A stretch of 64,000 nucleotides of DNA from Akebia trifoliata (Eukaryota; Streptophyta; Magnoliopsida; Ranunculales; Lardizabalaceae): the NCBI GenBank assembly GCA_017979445.1, contig CM030705.1, positions 17,997,040-18,061,039 on the forward strand, written 5' to 3'. A program made the position numbers and the translations under genes. How positions within the stretch are numbered: the stretch's first letter is position 1; each line of letters starts with the position of its first letter. The notes under the pieces are model-generated. The model did no database searches. It saw nothing but the letters and a program-made list of their open reading frames with translations, and was not told where the DNA came from. Positions 33,636-45,522 of the stretch are shown here, piece by piece.

Positions 33636-34323
33636 ACTACGTACCGTCTGATTGAGTACGCTCAAGAGGTATATAGGTACACTTGGGCAAGGGTGGCCGG
33701 ATAAATTGCATTGCACGTAGTAAACCTAAAGTTTAAAAGCCTTCATATAGGTCATGACCTGAACTGACTATAGTGTTCACGGGGTTGCTCTAATCAATCC
33801 AACCAACAGGTAAGTGGGTGTATCGATCCAGGCCGTTGAAACTAGACTCGCAATATCTGTCCGACCCAATGTGTGAAATGTAAATCAATTGGCCCAATCA
33901 ACAAATAGATCAAACTGATAAAAACCAAACCAGTTGACCAATTGGTTTTAGTTTCAAAAACTCAGATTATTTTATACCAAAAAGATTCGATCTTAGGGTC
34001 AAATTAATTGATCAAAGGTTCTATCCCAATCAGGGGTAGACCCATGACTAAACTGTCTCACCTTATTAGTTATTATAGACTTATAGTGCAATTGAATTCA
34101 ATGTTTCCCACCGGACTTAGGCTAATCTCAAGATTTTAACCATGTGGTTAAGAATCAAACCTTCAGAATCATTGGTTAATCTTGGTGTACTTCCATTCAG
34201 GTGATAATTGGTCCTAAACGTTCTAAACCTCTATCTGTACCATTTTGGATCCACGAAAAAAGTCTTCTTTCTAGAGTATCATTGCTAAGTAGTCAGTCTT
34301 TGCCATAAGAAAAAATAAGTACC
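33636..34323 (+). other. Family B leader, second part (outer element)
   Basis: Matches in reverse complement 41141-41865 of the minus copy (TGATTGAGTACGCTCAAGAG and onward), leading directly into the gag start. Upstream of the gag ATG both copies can be read in a similar frame (KRSKP...SQSLP), suggesting that coding sequence may once have begun earlier. In this copy a stop interrupts that reading. Confidence 0.7.
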
Positions 34324-34465
34324 ATGGATGAAGCAGCGCTCCCTCAGATTTTAGAATCTTTTCAAGCACAAATTATCACTTCTGTCCAAACACAAATTGA
34401 AGCATTGAATACTGAAAAGAAAAAGATAAAGCTATAGAACCTCAGGATGTGTTTGACCTCGTCGA
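34324..34465 (+). pseudogene. Family B gag, N-terminal piece (outer element)
   Basis: Starts at the ATG at 34324 with MDEAALPQILESFQAQIITS, a likely coiled-coil start like that of the minus copy (MDEVALRQILESFQAQIIAS). A one-base shift after about 35 codons moves the frame. It is cut at 34465 by the minus-strand insertion and resumes, with about 105 bp lost, near 44111. Confidence 0.85.
34461..34465. repeat. Single remaining TSD copy (GTCGA) of the minus family B insertion
   Basis: GTCGA abuts the minus LTR at 34466. I find no matching copy at the right border near 44.1 kb, where a deletion removed the element's 5' LTR and some gag. Confidence 0.5.
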
Positions 34466-36167
34466 TGAAAGCGCTCTCGATCCGCGGGTTGCACAGATCC
34501 ACCTTTGACCCTCGAGGTTTGAGGTCGCCACCTAGTTATTACGGTCTAATAACCAAATATAGACTCGAAACGGATAAAAACGACTAATCTACTAAAAAAA
34601 TACTGAGTCCGGGGATCACATTACGGAGTTGGAAGGTGTTAAGCACCAACCCCGCTCGATAAATGCCGGTCTCTACTGATTCCCAAGTAAACTACATTGC
34701 TAAAAGACCTAATAAAACAAAAAATAAGAAATTTATACCTTTCCGAAGATAACGGTCTTGTTCCCTCAGATCTAATAGAGTAGCTCCTTGTACAGTATTC
34801 CTCGCTTCGCTTTGTCTCCGGATCTGATTTCTGATCTCCGAGGTAAGGTATCTCTTTCTTAGATCTAGATTCTTCAGATTTTTTTATGGATTTCTAGGTG
34901 TTTTTAAAAGGTTTCTAGGTGTTTTTCGAGCTAAAATCGATGTTTGGGTGTTAGGTAAAGAGTTAGAGCTTCAAAATTAGGGTTTATGAGAGGTTAGATA
35001 AGCTTTTTGACCTACTTCGCTTAGGGTTTATTTTTTTATCCAAAAATAGAGTGTAGGGACCCCTATTTATAGATTTTATAAGTGTTTGTTTAGATAGAAT
35101 TAATGTTTAATTATAATTCTTTTAGTTAGAGTCATATTTTAATTAGAATTATTTTATGTAGAGTTATATTTTAGTTATAATTCTATTAAATAGAGTTATT
35201 ATTTAATTAGGATTGTTAAATAGAATTATTATTTAATTAGAACTCTATTAGGGTTTTGACTTTTGGTCTTATTTGATTGACTTTAAGATTTTGACTTTAG
35301 TCTTACTTGATTGACTTTAATATCTTGACTTTAGTCTTACCTGAGTGACTTTAATTTTAACTTTAGTCTTACTTGATTGACTTTAATTTTTTGGAGAACC
35401 CCCCTCTATTATATCTTTAATTCTTTGGACCCCCAAATAAAAGGGTCCTTGAATAAATATCTTGGCAACCCTTAACAATTTTGCCTGAGAGCCTGATTGA
35501 TCGATTTTTTTTGTTTAAAATTTTAAATTAAATTTATTAATGTTTCACTTTAATTATTTAATATTTTACTTATTAATTTTAAAATTTTTAATTATTAAAA
35601 TTATAAAATTACCATTTTGCCCTCGGAGAGGACTTTTTGCATTTTAAGTCGTTTTTCAATGTTCCAGGATGTTTTAGAATTTGATTTTTCGTACGAAATT
35701 CAATGAAAATATTGATTTTTATCATTTATGAAATTTTTTGTGTGGAATGGTCGTGAACTTTATGAGGGGTATTTTTGTAATTTAATCGAATTCTATGAAA
35801 ATTGACAAAATGATTTATTTGATTTCGATTTGTTATTTTATGTATTTAAATGGATTTTTGTAAGCGTAACATAAGGTCTAGGGATATTTTAAGATTAGGG
35901 GTATTTTGATAATTTGATCATTTTTTAGTGATTTTTATCGTGAACCTTCTTTTTGTCTAAAGAATGATGATTTCTAAGTTTTTCGGGTTATATTTCCTAG
36001 CGTAGCGTGGTTTCTACAGTTTTGTTAATTTGAGATATCTCGTCCGAATTTTTGAAACATATCTGATAACAAAATAAAGTATTAGAATAATCATCCATCA
36101 TTGGGAACCGTTGCAATCGGGTTGACGATTTGATTAATCAGGCGAGTGCAAAAATGAGGTGTCTACA
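34466..36167 (-). mobile_element. Family B 3' LTR of the minus-strand copy
   Basis: 1702 bp. Read in reverse it starts TGTAGACACCTC (at 36167) and ends GAGAGCGCTTTCA (at 34466). The reversed GGTGCTTAACACCTTCC phrase lies near 34640. It is bordered at 36168 by the reverse complement of the polypurine tract, so it is the 3' LTR of a minus-strand element whose body extends to about 42.8 kb. It falls in the same subfamily as 31894-33635. Confidence 0.88.
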
Positions 36168-36188
36168 GATGCCCCTTTTTGGCAAAGG
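36168..36188 (-). other. Polypurine tract, minus copy
   Basis: The reverse complement reads CTTTGCCAAAAAGGGGCATC, equivalent to the tracts at 31877 and 48051. Confidence 0.75.
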
Positions 36189-36639
36189 GTTGAAGCAAAC
36201 TAGATAGCAAATCTATTTTGGTAGATAGGGCGATATCTGAATGTAAAAACTAATGAAGTTCATTTTGTAGCCTGATTTAGCAATTTGTCGGGACGTTCGG
36301 ATCCTTGAAGGTAAAACTCTCCCCGAACAAGTTTGTCAGGTCCTCGAGTGTGAGCTCTCATTGATAGTGTCAAATCCTTAAATTTTAAAAAAATTCTCTT
36401 TAACTAATGCAAAAGTGCATGTGTGTGCAATGGTGTGATGCTTACTGAGTAAAAATGTGTCAGGTCCTAGAGATCTTCTCTTATTGACAATAATGATTCA
36501 AAATTGAAATGTGTTTATGCAACTAAAGCAATCATGGAAAGGTTAAACAATAAGGTAATTAGAGTCATAACATTGTAGAAACTTCGTTAAATCCTATTTG
36601 AAATTATTTTTTTAAAGTTCGAAAAAGTTTGAGTCTCGT

Positions 36640-37445
36640 TTATAGGACTCGAACCTATTGTAGCCACGCTTCTCTGGCTAAAGAACTTAAACAAACCTGT
36701 TAATTCAATATAATTCAAATAAAGCTGGAGTCTCGTTTCTCGGACTCTGGCTAAGGTTTACAAGAGCTTAAACAATCCTATTAAGATTGGAGTCTCGATT
36801 CTCGGACTCGAACTAAGGTTTATAGGCACTTCAAAAAACCTATTCATTCTATGATTCAAAAAGTTGGAGTCTCGTTTTTCGGACTCGAACCTAGGTTTGT
36901 AGGCATTTCAAAAAACCTACTCATTCTATGATTCAAAAAGTTAGAGTCTCGTTTCTCAGACTTGCATTTAGGTTTGTAGGTACTTCAAAAAGCCTATTCA
37001 TTCTATGATTCAAAAAGTTGGAATCTCGTTTCTCGGATTCGAACTTAGGTTTATAGGCAGTTCAAAAAACCTACTCATTCTATGATTCAAAAAGTTGGAG
37101 TCTCGTTTCTCGAACTTGAACTTAGGTTTGTAGGCACTTCAAAAAGCCTACTCATTTTATTATTCAAAAAATTGGAATCTCGTTTCTCAGACTCGAACTT
37201 AGGTTTGATGGGCACTTCAAAAAGCCAACCCAATTTTATGATTCAAAAAGTTGGAGTCTTGTTTTTCGGACTCTAACTTAGGTTTATAGGCACTTCAAAA
37301 AGCCTACTCATTCTATGATTCAAAAAGTTAGAGTCTCGTTTCTCGGACTCGAATTTAGGTTTATAGGCACTTCAAAAAGCCTACTCATTCTATGATTCAA
37401 AAAATTGGAGTCCCTTTTCTCAGACTCGAACTTACTAAGTCACGT
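36640..37445 (-). repeat. 3' UTR tandem repeat, about 77 bp x 9-10 (minus copy)
   Basis: The plus-strand phrase TTGGAGTCTCGTTTCTCGGACT recurs at about 36727, 36788, 36865, 36943, 37019, 37096, 37171, 37250, 37328 and 37405, with CTTAGGTTTATAGGCACTTC and ATTCTATGATTCAAAAAG between. This is a different sequence from the 33-bp array at the same relative place in the other copy. It is homologous to the shorter array at 47280-47600 of the outer element. Confidence 0.9.
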
Positions 37446-39108
37446 TTCTCTGGTTCAGATTCATAAGAACTTAAATAATCTTATTAATTCATTCTATGAT
37501 TCAAAAAAGTTCAAAGTTTGAAAGATCGAGCCTTTATTGGCTTATCATGCATCTGGATTCATAATTATCATTGGACTTCATCAGACTTTTAAGTAAGATT
37601 TTTCTTTTTATCATGTGATTAAGAATAAAATTTTGGAATTAAATGATTTTCAAAAATGCCCCTAGTTTCAAGGTTGGCTTTAATTGGAACTTGACCATGC
37701 GACTGATGGAGTAGATTACGTTTGAAAAATATGAACTCTGATATATGACAGATAGAAAGAACTGACATTCCCTTAAATTTAAGACTCTTAAGATTATCAT
37801 ATGTACAATAAGTGATTGATCATTTTCTTTCGAAATTCTTTTGAAAAATGCTTGAGCTGGAGTTAAAAAATCTTGATAAATATCAGAAAAGAAGATCTTT
37901 CTTTGCAAAGTGGTTGATGATTCTACATCTTCCATTAGCGAATACTTGAACAAGTAAACATACTCTTGAAGATCTTACAATGTTCAAGATGACTTTTGAT
38001 TTTTTCGACTTCAACATTGTCTTCGTCGGATGTGAGCTCTTGGCTGAAAAACGAACATTGTGGCTTGAATGGTTATGCATTTCTTATCTTCCTTATGAAT
38101 TTTTCTTCTTGATGAGACCTTTCCTCCCATTTGATGATGTACTAATTTTTTTACTTAGAGGTTGCCTTTCCAGGTTTTCAACTTAGCGGGTTTTGTTTTT
38201 TTTTTTCTAATGATGCTTTGATTTTTATCTAGTTCGCCTTTTTCAGGTTTTCAACATAGCAGGCTTTCTTTTTTATTGGTTATGCCTTAAATTTTTCCTA
38301 AGTTGTCTTTTCGGATTTTCAACTTAGCAGACTTCTTTTTTTTCTTGATGATCTTAAATAATCAACTCGACAACTTCTCGGTTCTCTGCACCTTAACCGA
38401 GTCAATTAGGATTCAGGAGGACTTAATAGGTGGGCTTATGATATGGTTTAAAAAGAAAAGATATAAGGCTCAACTTCCCAACGTGCCTCTAGTTTGATAT
38501 TTTCTATTTTCTATCAATTATTTTGATTTTTTCTAAATGCCCCTAGTTTGGCATTATTTTCTTTTTATCAATTCTTTTGATTTTTTTTTCTAATGCCCTT
38601 AGTTTGACATTCTTTTCTTTTGAACCTTTCAATAGGAGATTTTTCTTTTAAATACACTTATTCTTTGCGTGATCGGGCCTGAAGTAACTTCTCAGGTTGC
38701 TTACGTACCCCAAATATTTATTTTTCTTTTAGAATTAGATCAAAACGTAGTTCATTCTTAGACTTCTCTCCCGAGTTTGGTTGCTATGGTTTAGAAAGAA
38801 GAGGCTATTGATTTTTTTTTCAGAGGCTGCAAAGGGCTTAAAGAAGGTTATCTTTTCCTTGGTAAGACAGGAAAATAGTTCGATCAAAGAAGGCCTCCTT
38901 TGGTGAAGTGCTAATTGATTTGGTTAAAGTTCTAGGAACTTCATATCTTAATTACTCTGTCGAGGAAGGTCTTCTTTGGAGAAAAAGTATTCTTCAGTCT
39001 TCTTCTAAGAAGGGGTAATCTTCAATCTTCTTTTAAGAATGAGTAATCTTTAATCTTCTTTTACGAAGTTGAGTGTGATTGAGTTCTTTGTATTTAACGT
39101 TGACTTAT
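37446..39108 (-). other. Family B 3' UTR, minus copy
   Basis: No intact frame. It contains the reverse complement of the post-pol motif (38676-38711) and of the GAAAACCT/CTAGGT stem repeats (about 38155-38340), in the same order as the other copies. Confidence 0.65.
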
Positions 39109-39360
39109 TCAACCATTTTCAAACTTCGAAGAAAATCTCATATTCTTTTGTGAATGATGATTCTTTTCTCTGAGTAAAAAACACAATGGATCCCTTCTTG
39201 TGGGTTTTGGCACATTTGTAATAGTTTCAACTATATCATTCTCGATCAATAATCTTTGATCTTGAAGTTCACCCTCGACTTTATGCCTTGATCTATTTTG
39301 GTACAATCTATCCTCCTGATACCATGTAGGAACGTTGTTGAATTTATTCAAGTAAGTTTA
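39109..39360 (-). pseudogene. Pre-RT stub with no reverse transcriptase behind it (minus copy)
   Basis: An open 80-codon minus frame begins MNKFNNVPTWYQEDRLYQNR, the decayed 'LLk.f.nVfAWSY.D' pre-RT linker. It then enters a lysine/arginine-rich segment (SRHKVEGELQDQRL...). The same segment, nearly base for base, follows the stub in the outer element (45640-45863). Instead of the RT, RNase H and integrase domains expected here, 3' UTR follows in both. The shared junction argues for a common deletion ancestor. Confidence 0.7.
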
Positions 39361-39689
39361 CTATTTTCTCATGTTCTCCTGAGGATAATGTATCACCAAT
39401 TTGCACTTCTTGAGTGTACTCTTTAACTCCAATATTTATCAAATTTGATTAGTGAACTTTAAGTCATTTCTCATGTTAGATTTTATGTTCACATCATTAT
39501 TGTACACAAGATAATCAAAAGCTTCTTTATTTATTAGAATAAAAAAAGAACATAAACTGACTAACGCCTAAAATTAACAATGACTAACTGAACTCAAAGA
39601 CTGACGTAACTGAAGCTAAAAAAACTAAGAAGACTTAAAAAAAGACAACATTATTATAAATGGAATGACACAATTCTAAAGTCTATGCC

Positions 39690-41264
39690 ACTTCGATTAT
39701 TTTCGATGGATGACTTGAACTTGTCTGCTTTTACTATCTCTTCATATTTCGATTCAAGTCTGTCATATGTTGGACAACACGTTGCTTCAATAATCTCTAT
39801 GTTCTTTAGTTCTGCCACTACCTTAAGATAATTGAGCTCATTCTAGCCTGGAGTGAATGCATTGTTAAAACTAATTGGGTGAATGAAGGAAACTGGGTCA
39901 ACTGATTTGGATTTGGATATGGATATCAGGTTCAAAGTAGAGGGAGGTTGATTTTGAAATGTGGGCAAAGGGTTAGTCTTAACATTAGGTATGGTAAAAG
40001 TGGATATGATAACTTTTTCTTGTTCAATCTAGTTTTGGATATTATGACGGAGAGTAATACACCTGTCAAGAACATGATTAGGCATCTGATGGAATTCACA
40101 TAATTGTCCATTATCTATGTTTGGAGGAAGAAGATTAGGCAAAGGCTTAGGTTGTAAAGGTGTCAGCAATCCCCTTTTCATCAATTTTTGATAAACAACA
40201 CTAAGGGACATTCTAAGATTGGTAAATTATCTCCTAGGCTTGGCTTGTGATGACTGAGTAGCTTGAGGAGATAGTGCAAAGGAGGTGTTGGCCACTTGTA
40301 AGGAATTGACATTATATTTGAAATGTTTGGGTTTTAACTCAAACGGGTTACCAAAAAGTCCTGAAGAGTAAGCATCATCAACTTAATTTCTAGCCTCAAG
40401 GAGGGATTGAAAAGTGGGAAGGTATTGAGGCATCAAGTACTTGGCATAATTTGGAGTGAGATTCCTGAGAATGATCTTGACTTGTTCCTTCTCTTGAGGT
40501 CGATCCTACAATTGAGCGACTTTAGCTCTCCATCGAGCAATAAACTCAGTGAAAGTTTTCCCGGGTTTCTGTTTAGTAGTTTCTAGGTCTCTTCTTGTGA
40601 ATTCAATATCTGTGTTGAATGAATACCGACTAATAAACTCCTTCATCAATTCATGTTATGTCCTTACTCGAGATAAGTCCAATGACATTAACCAGCGTAG
40701 GGCAGGGCCTGTAAGGGTTCTTTGAAAAAGTTGAGTCATCTGTTCTTCACTCAGACCCTGAGATTGCATTATGCCGACATATACTTTTAAGTGAGTCCTA
40801 GGGCATCCAATACCGTCAAACTTCTCTATATCTGGTATTGTGAACTTTTTTAATAGACGGACCGTGGGAAATAAGGTCATTGCCCCTAATCCAAGAGTAA
40901 GATCGTCGGGGTCTTTAATATTCTTCAAAGCAGTTTCAACCTGAGTTATTTGATGAGCTAAGATAGGGTCAACAGGTAATTGATCTTCTTCTTGGTTTTC
41001 GACAAGGTCAAACACGTCCTGAGATTCTATAACTTTATCTTTTCTCTTTTCAATTTTCAGGGATTCAATTTGTGTTTGGACTGAAGCAATAATCTGTGCT
41101 TGAAAAGATTCTAAAATCTGACGGAGCGCAACTTCATCCATGGTACTCATTTCTTCTTGTGGCAAAGATTGACTACTTGGCAATGGTACTCTGGAAATAC
41201 GACTTTTTTCACAGACCCAAAGTGGTACAGATGGAGGTTTAGAACGTTTGAGACCAATTATCAC
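39690..41264 (-). pseudogene. Family B gag (minus copy), largest coding remnant of the family
   Basis: An open frame of 202 codons (41264 to 40656) includes MDEVALRQILESFQAQIIAS, an acidic/basic coiled-coil region, then the capsid core. The core holds FTIPDIEKFDGIGCPRTHLK and LFQRTLTGPALRWLMSLD, matching 'Fdg.g.P..Hl..y...m......l...F..sLtG.al.Wy..l' of Tat/Ogre-type gag. Further 3' pieces follow after stops: 40550-40290, and 40211-40029 with GQLCEFHQMPNHVLDRCITL, the 'C.yH...GH....C..L...iq.LI' motif this lineage has instead of a standard zinc knuckle. The likely start is the Met at 41150 or 41141, since the outer copy begins at the equivalent of 41141. Confidence 0.88.
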
Positions 41265-42800
41265 CTGATTGGAAGTAAACCAAGGTTAACCATTGACTCT
41301 AAAGATCTAACTCTTAATCACATGATTAAAGTTTCGATAGAAAATAGTCCAAGTCTGGTAGAAAATATCAAATCCAAATGAACTATAAGTCTATGGTGAC
41401 CAAGAAAGTAAGAAAGGTTAGACACGGGTCTACTCCTGATTGGGATTGAACTCTTGATCAGACAAATTAATTTGATCTGATCCTAAGATCGAATATTTTT
41501 ATATAAAGTGGTCCAGATCTTTAAAAGTGAAACCAATTAGTCCAACTGATATGGTATTGATCAGTTTGATCCATTTGTCAATTGGGCCAACTGATTTAAT
41601 TGATTCAAATTGAGCAGAATTTCACCGATTGTGTCGGACCGATATAGTGGGTTTAGTTTGAACAGTTTGGATCAGTCCATCCACTTACCTGTTGGTTAGA
41701 TTAAATAGAGCAACCCGGGAACACACATAGTTAGTTCAGGTTATGACCTATAGGGGAGGTTTCTAGACTCTAAGCTTACTACGTGCAATGCATTTTTATC
41801 TGGCCACCTTTGCCCAAGCACACCTATATACCTCTTGAGCGTACTCAATCAGATGGTACGTGGTGACTTAGTTTGATATACCGTATAGGTGATAATCTAA
41901 AACTTCAACTCACTTCTCTGAAGCCAAAAACAACCAGTTTGATCCCCAGTTGAGAGGTGGTGCACGATGCTGAGCAAGGGCCCACTTAAATACTTTTCGT
42001 CTAGAATAGATGTAGTCTATCCCCCTCGTACAGTAGGGTACAGCGGGACAGGATCTCGCTTAGGCATTAGTTTTGACCAAGAAGTGCAATTGATGTACTT
42101 GGATTATCTTTTATATACCTACGGGTACGAGTCAAGAGTTGTAACTTTCATAAATGGTTTGGCATCCCACGAGGGGACCGACCATGTACTAGTACTACGT
42201 TGGAAAATGTGACATGTGACTGTGTGGCTCACAATAGGTCAAAGAGTCAGGTTGCTCCAGCCTGGGTGCATCGATATACATTTCAGAGTCACCTGATCGA
42301 ATAGTATTGATGCCCCAATTTGATATACCCTAAGGTACGTGATTGGAGTTGTGGTTTTCATGAATAACGTCGCGTCTCTGAAAAGATCGGGCCAAATACT
42401 AGTGCCACGTTGACTATATGGGACATACAAGCGTGCAAAACAGTAAACGTGCATGTGGTGTGTGCAAAATAGGGTAAGGTGTGCCCGGGGCATTTTTCAA
42501 ACAAATGGGCTCATGGGCCAAATCAAACCAATCATGATAACATAAATCACATGAATATTTAATCAAAACAAACACCATTCCAATCACATAATTAAATATA
42601 AGCACATCAAACCTATCAAGATCATTACACCGTTAGATATGCGATTAATTATATCTAAAATAAAATAATCAATCAAATCCAAGCATAATTCTTTTCATGG
42701 TCCAATAAAAAAAATAATTTTGGGTGACCTTAAATAAGTCAAGATTTCAATGAACATTGAATCAATGATAAAACGGTCATTATTGAGATAAGGATTGATG

Positions 42801-42803
<3 letters not shown>
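41265..42803 (-). other. Family B leader, minus copy
   Basis: Matches in reverse complement 26450-27396 and 33636-34323, here contiguous, which proves the insertion point in the plus copy. It contains short conserved blocks such as GTATTTAAGTGGGCCCTTGC. No 5' LTR or primer-binding site follows at its far end. Confidence 0.75.

Positions 42804-42856
<53 letters not shown>
42804..42856. repeat. (AT)n microsatellite, about 26 units
   Basis: Uninterrupted alternating A/T of about 53 bases at the edge of the recognisable leader. The minus frame reading through it (IYIYIY) is not a protein. Confidence 0.95.
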
Positions 42857-42859
<3 letters not shown>

Positions 42860-44110
42860 TTATTTTTTATGGGATCATTTTTGAGTGACCCTCTAAGGAG
42901 TTTTGGTGATGAAAATCCAACAAGTACCAAAAGGATTTTAATTAACTTCATCAAAAGAACAAGGTGGGCCCAATCATGATTCGTCAAAAAAAAAAAAAAT
43001 TTATGGGATTTTTCTCTGGTAGCACACATGCCCGAATTCTCTTGAGATTCTTCCTTTCGTAGGAAAGGTGAATTATATAGATTTACAAATCAAACAATCA
43101 CAAAACAAATTAGTTGCACACAAAAAATAAAGTTAAAAAAAAAATCAATTTATATCCAAATTTCTGAACCGAAAACACGAGTTTAAAATATTCTAGAATC
43201 CAATTTCGTGAATCCAGCGCAATCTGTTTCAAAGTTATTAAATTTTCGATCATAAGTTCCTAACTTGTTCCAGACGACCATAAATCCAAAAAAATATTTA
43301 ACACTTTTACTTTTGACGATTGGTTCGTGCTTTAGTGCTCCCACCACCGATCTGATACATGAAACCAAAACAAAGAAAATCAGAAGCCGATTGAAGATTG
43401 ATAGCGAGATATCAAAGAAAAAAAAAAACCTCCTGATCATAAAAATTCTAAAGTTGGATTTGATCCCAATTTTTAAATTGATCTCTTCAAACTCGAACTA
43501 GAGGAAATTGGGATCGAGCCGTTCTTTTAAATATTTGAGTTTAAAACACAAATCTTCGGTTAGCGAAACAAATGGGTTTTTAAAAGAAAAAAACCAATAC
43601 ATGCTATTATCTTCATTCTAAGAAAGTTTCTTCGATTCAAATCCCCCCTTATACTTCGAATCACAAGCCTACCATCGATCAAAACCAGCACTTTTGAACC
43701 CTTTCTTCGACAAACGAAAGAAAAGTCGAAAGAAAAAAAAAACAAAAATGTTATTAATTGCTTCAAACATGAGTGGTTTCAAGGGAGCCAGCAATTTCGA
43801 TCTCAGATCTTCGTACCAAGAGAAATTGGCGACTTGCTAATTCAGGAGATCTTCAAATGGATCGATTACGGATTTTTCTGTAAATTCTCCACCATTATCG
43901 ACAGCTTCAAACTCTTTGGTCGAATCGACAAGCGATACTTCAATGGATTAAAACGTTTTGTTATTTTAGATTTTATAGATAGTAAAGAGGAATATAGAGA
44001 GAGAGAGAGAGAGATGGAGAAACGTTTCTCACTCTGTCCTCTTTGTTAAAAACCATTTGGGGAAGAAGATAATAAAAGAAAAGGGTTCGGCAATTATAAA
44101 ATTTTTTTTT
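42857..44110. other. Unassigned 1.25-kb segment between the minus copy and the resumed gag
   Basis: Sequence with no match to family B LTR or leader that I can see. It includes a (GA)n tract (43996-44014) and pyrimidine-rich stretches on the minus strand. It could be part of another Tat-like LTR, filler DNA from the repair that removed the minus copy's 5' LTR, or a different small element. A 12-bp palindrome-like CCTTTCGTAGGAAAGG lies at about 43052. Short frames of 60-85 codons show no domain. Confidence 0.35.
43996..44014. repeat. (GA)n microsatellite
   Basis: About nine GA units. Confidence 0.85.
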
Positions 44111-45160
44111 CTATGGGCACACTACCTTTAAAATCGTTCTTAAAAGTTGATGGGATTGGATGCCCTAGGACTCTGTTAAAAATATATGTCGGCATCATGC
44201 AATCTCAGGGTTTGAGTGAAGAACAGATGGCACAACTTTTTCAAAGAACTCTTACAGGTCCTGCCCTACGTTGACTAATGTCATTGGATTCATCTTAGAT
44301 AAGAACATGATATGAATTGATGAAGGAGTTTATTGGTCAGTATTCATTCAACACGGATATTCAACTCACAAGAAAAGATCTGCAAACTACTAAACAGAAG
44401 CCCGGGGAAACTTTTACTGAATTCATTGCTCGATGGAAAGCTAAAGTTGCTCAATTGTGGGATAGACCTCAAGAAAAAGGAACAAGTCAAGATCATCCTT
44501 AAGAATCTCACTCTAAATTATGCCAAGTACTTGATGTCTCAGTACCTTCCCACTTTTTAATCCCTCTTTGAGGCTGGAAATCAAGTTGAGGATGCCTACT
44601 CTTCTAGACTTTTTAGTAACTTGTTTGAGTCAAAATCTAAATATTTAAAATCCAATGTCAATTCCTTACAAGTAGTCAGCACCTCTTTTACACTAGCTCC
44701 TCAAGCCACTCAACCCTTACAAGCCAAGCCTAGGAGACAATTTGCCAATCTTGGAATGTTCCTTAGTGCTACCTATCAAAAGTTGATGAGAAGGGGATTG
44801 TTGACACCATTACAACCTAAGCATTTGCCCAATCCTCTTTCTCCAAACATGGACAATGGGCAATTATGTGAATTTCATCAGATGCCTGGTTATGTTCGTG
44901 ATAGATGCTTTAGTCTCTGCCATGCTATTTAAGACCTTATTGAGCAAGGAAAGGTTACCATACCCACTCCTATTGTGCCCAATGTTAAAATTAACCCTTT
45001 GCCTACATTTCAAAATCAACCTCATCCTATTCTGAACTTAATATCCATAAGCAAACCTAAATCAATTAACCCGGTTTCATTCATTCACTCGATTAGTCTT
45101 AATAGTACATCCTCACCATGCAAAAATGAACCCATATATCCTGAGGAGTGGTAGAACTGA
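44111..45160 (+). pseudogene. Family B gag, C-terminal piece (outer element)
   Basis: Resumes the gag interrupted at 34465. YVGIMQSQGLSEEQMAQLFQ, then RTLTGPALR, then KEFIGQYSFNTDIQLTRKDL and KPGETFTEFIARWKAKVAQL follow (44317-44450), all matching the capsid core of Tat/Ogre gag. After further stops comes GQLCEFHQMPGYVRDRCFSL (44858-44920), the lineage's C..H....C motif, then DLIEQGKVTIP. At least four stops or shifts. About 105 bp between the two gag pieces, compared with the minus copy, is missing, so the insertion's right border was deleted. Confidence 0.87.
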
Positions 45161-45522
45161 AAAGCAGAGAAAATATTGAAGAAACAAGATTTTCAATATC
45201 AGACGGGCTTGAATCAAAACATGAAAAGTTTGCAAAAGCGGACGAGTTTGAATCATCCATTGTGAAGATATCTAAAGTGGCATAGACCCTAACATTGTGT
45301 CCTGTCGTTCAGAATCAAGTTCCCATTTTGATTTTTCTTTTAAGCGTCAGTATTTAAATTCAGTCGGTCAATTCCTTTATTTTTTTTAACTTTTAGTCAG
45401 GTTTGTCAGTCTATGTCTTTTTATTCCAATAAAATAAATAAGCTTTCGATTATCATGCGTACAATAATGGTGTGAATATAAAAATTGGACATGAGGAATG
45501 CCTCAAAGCTCATTAATCAAAT

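Noticed and set aside
42739..43029. 96-codon minus frame with an IYIYIY run
   Set aside because: Created by the (AT)n microsatellite.
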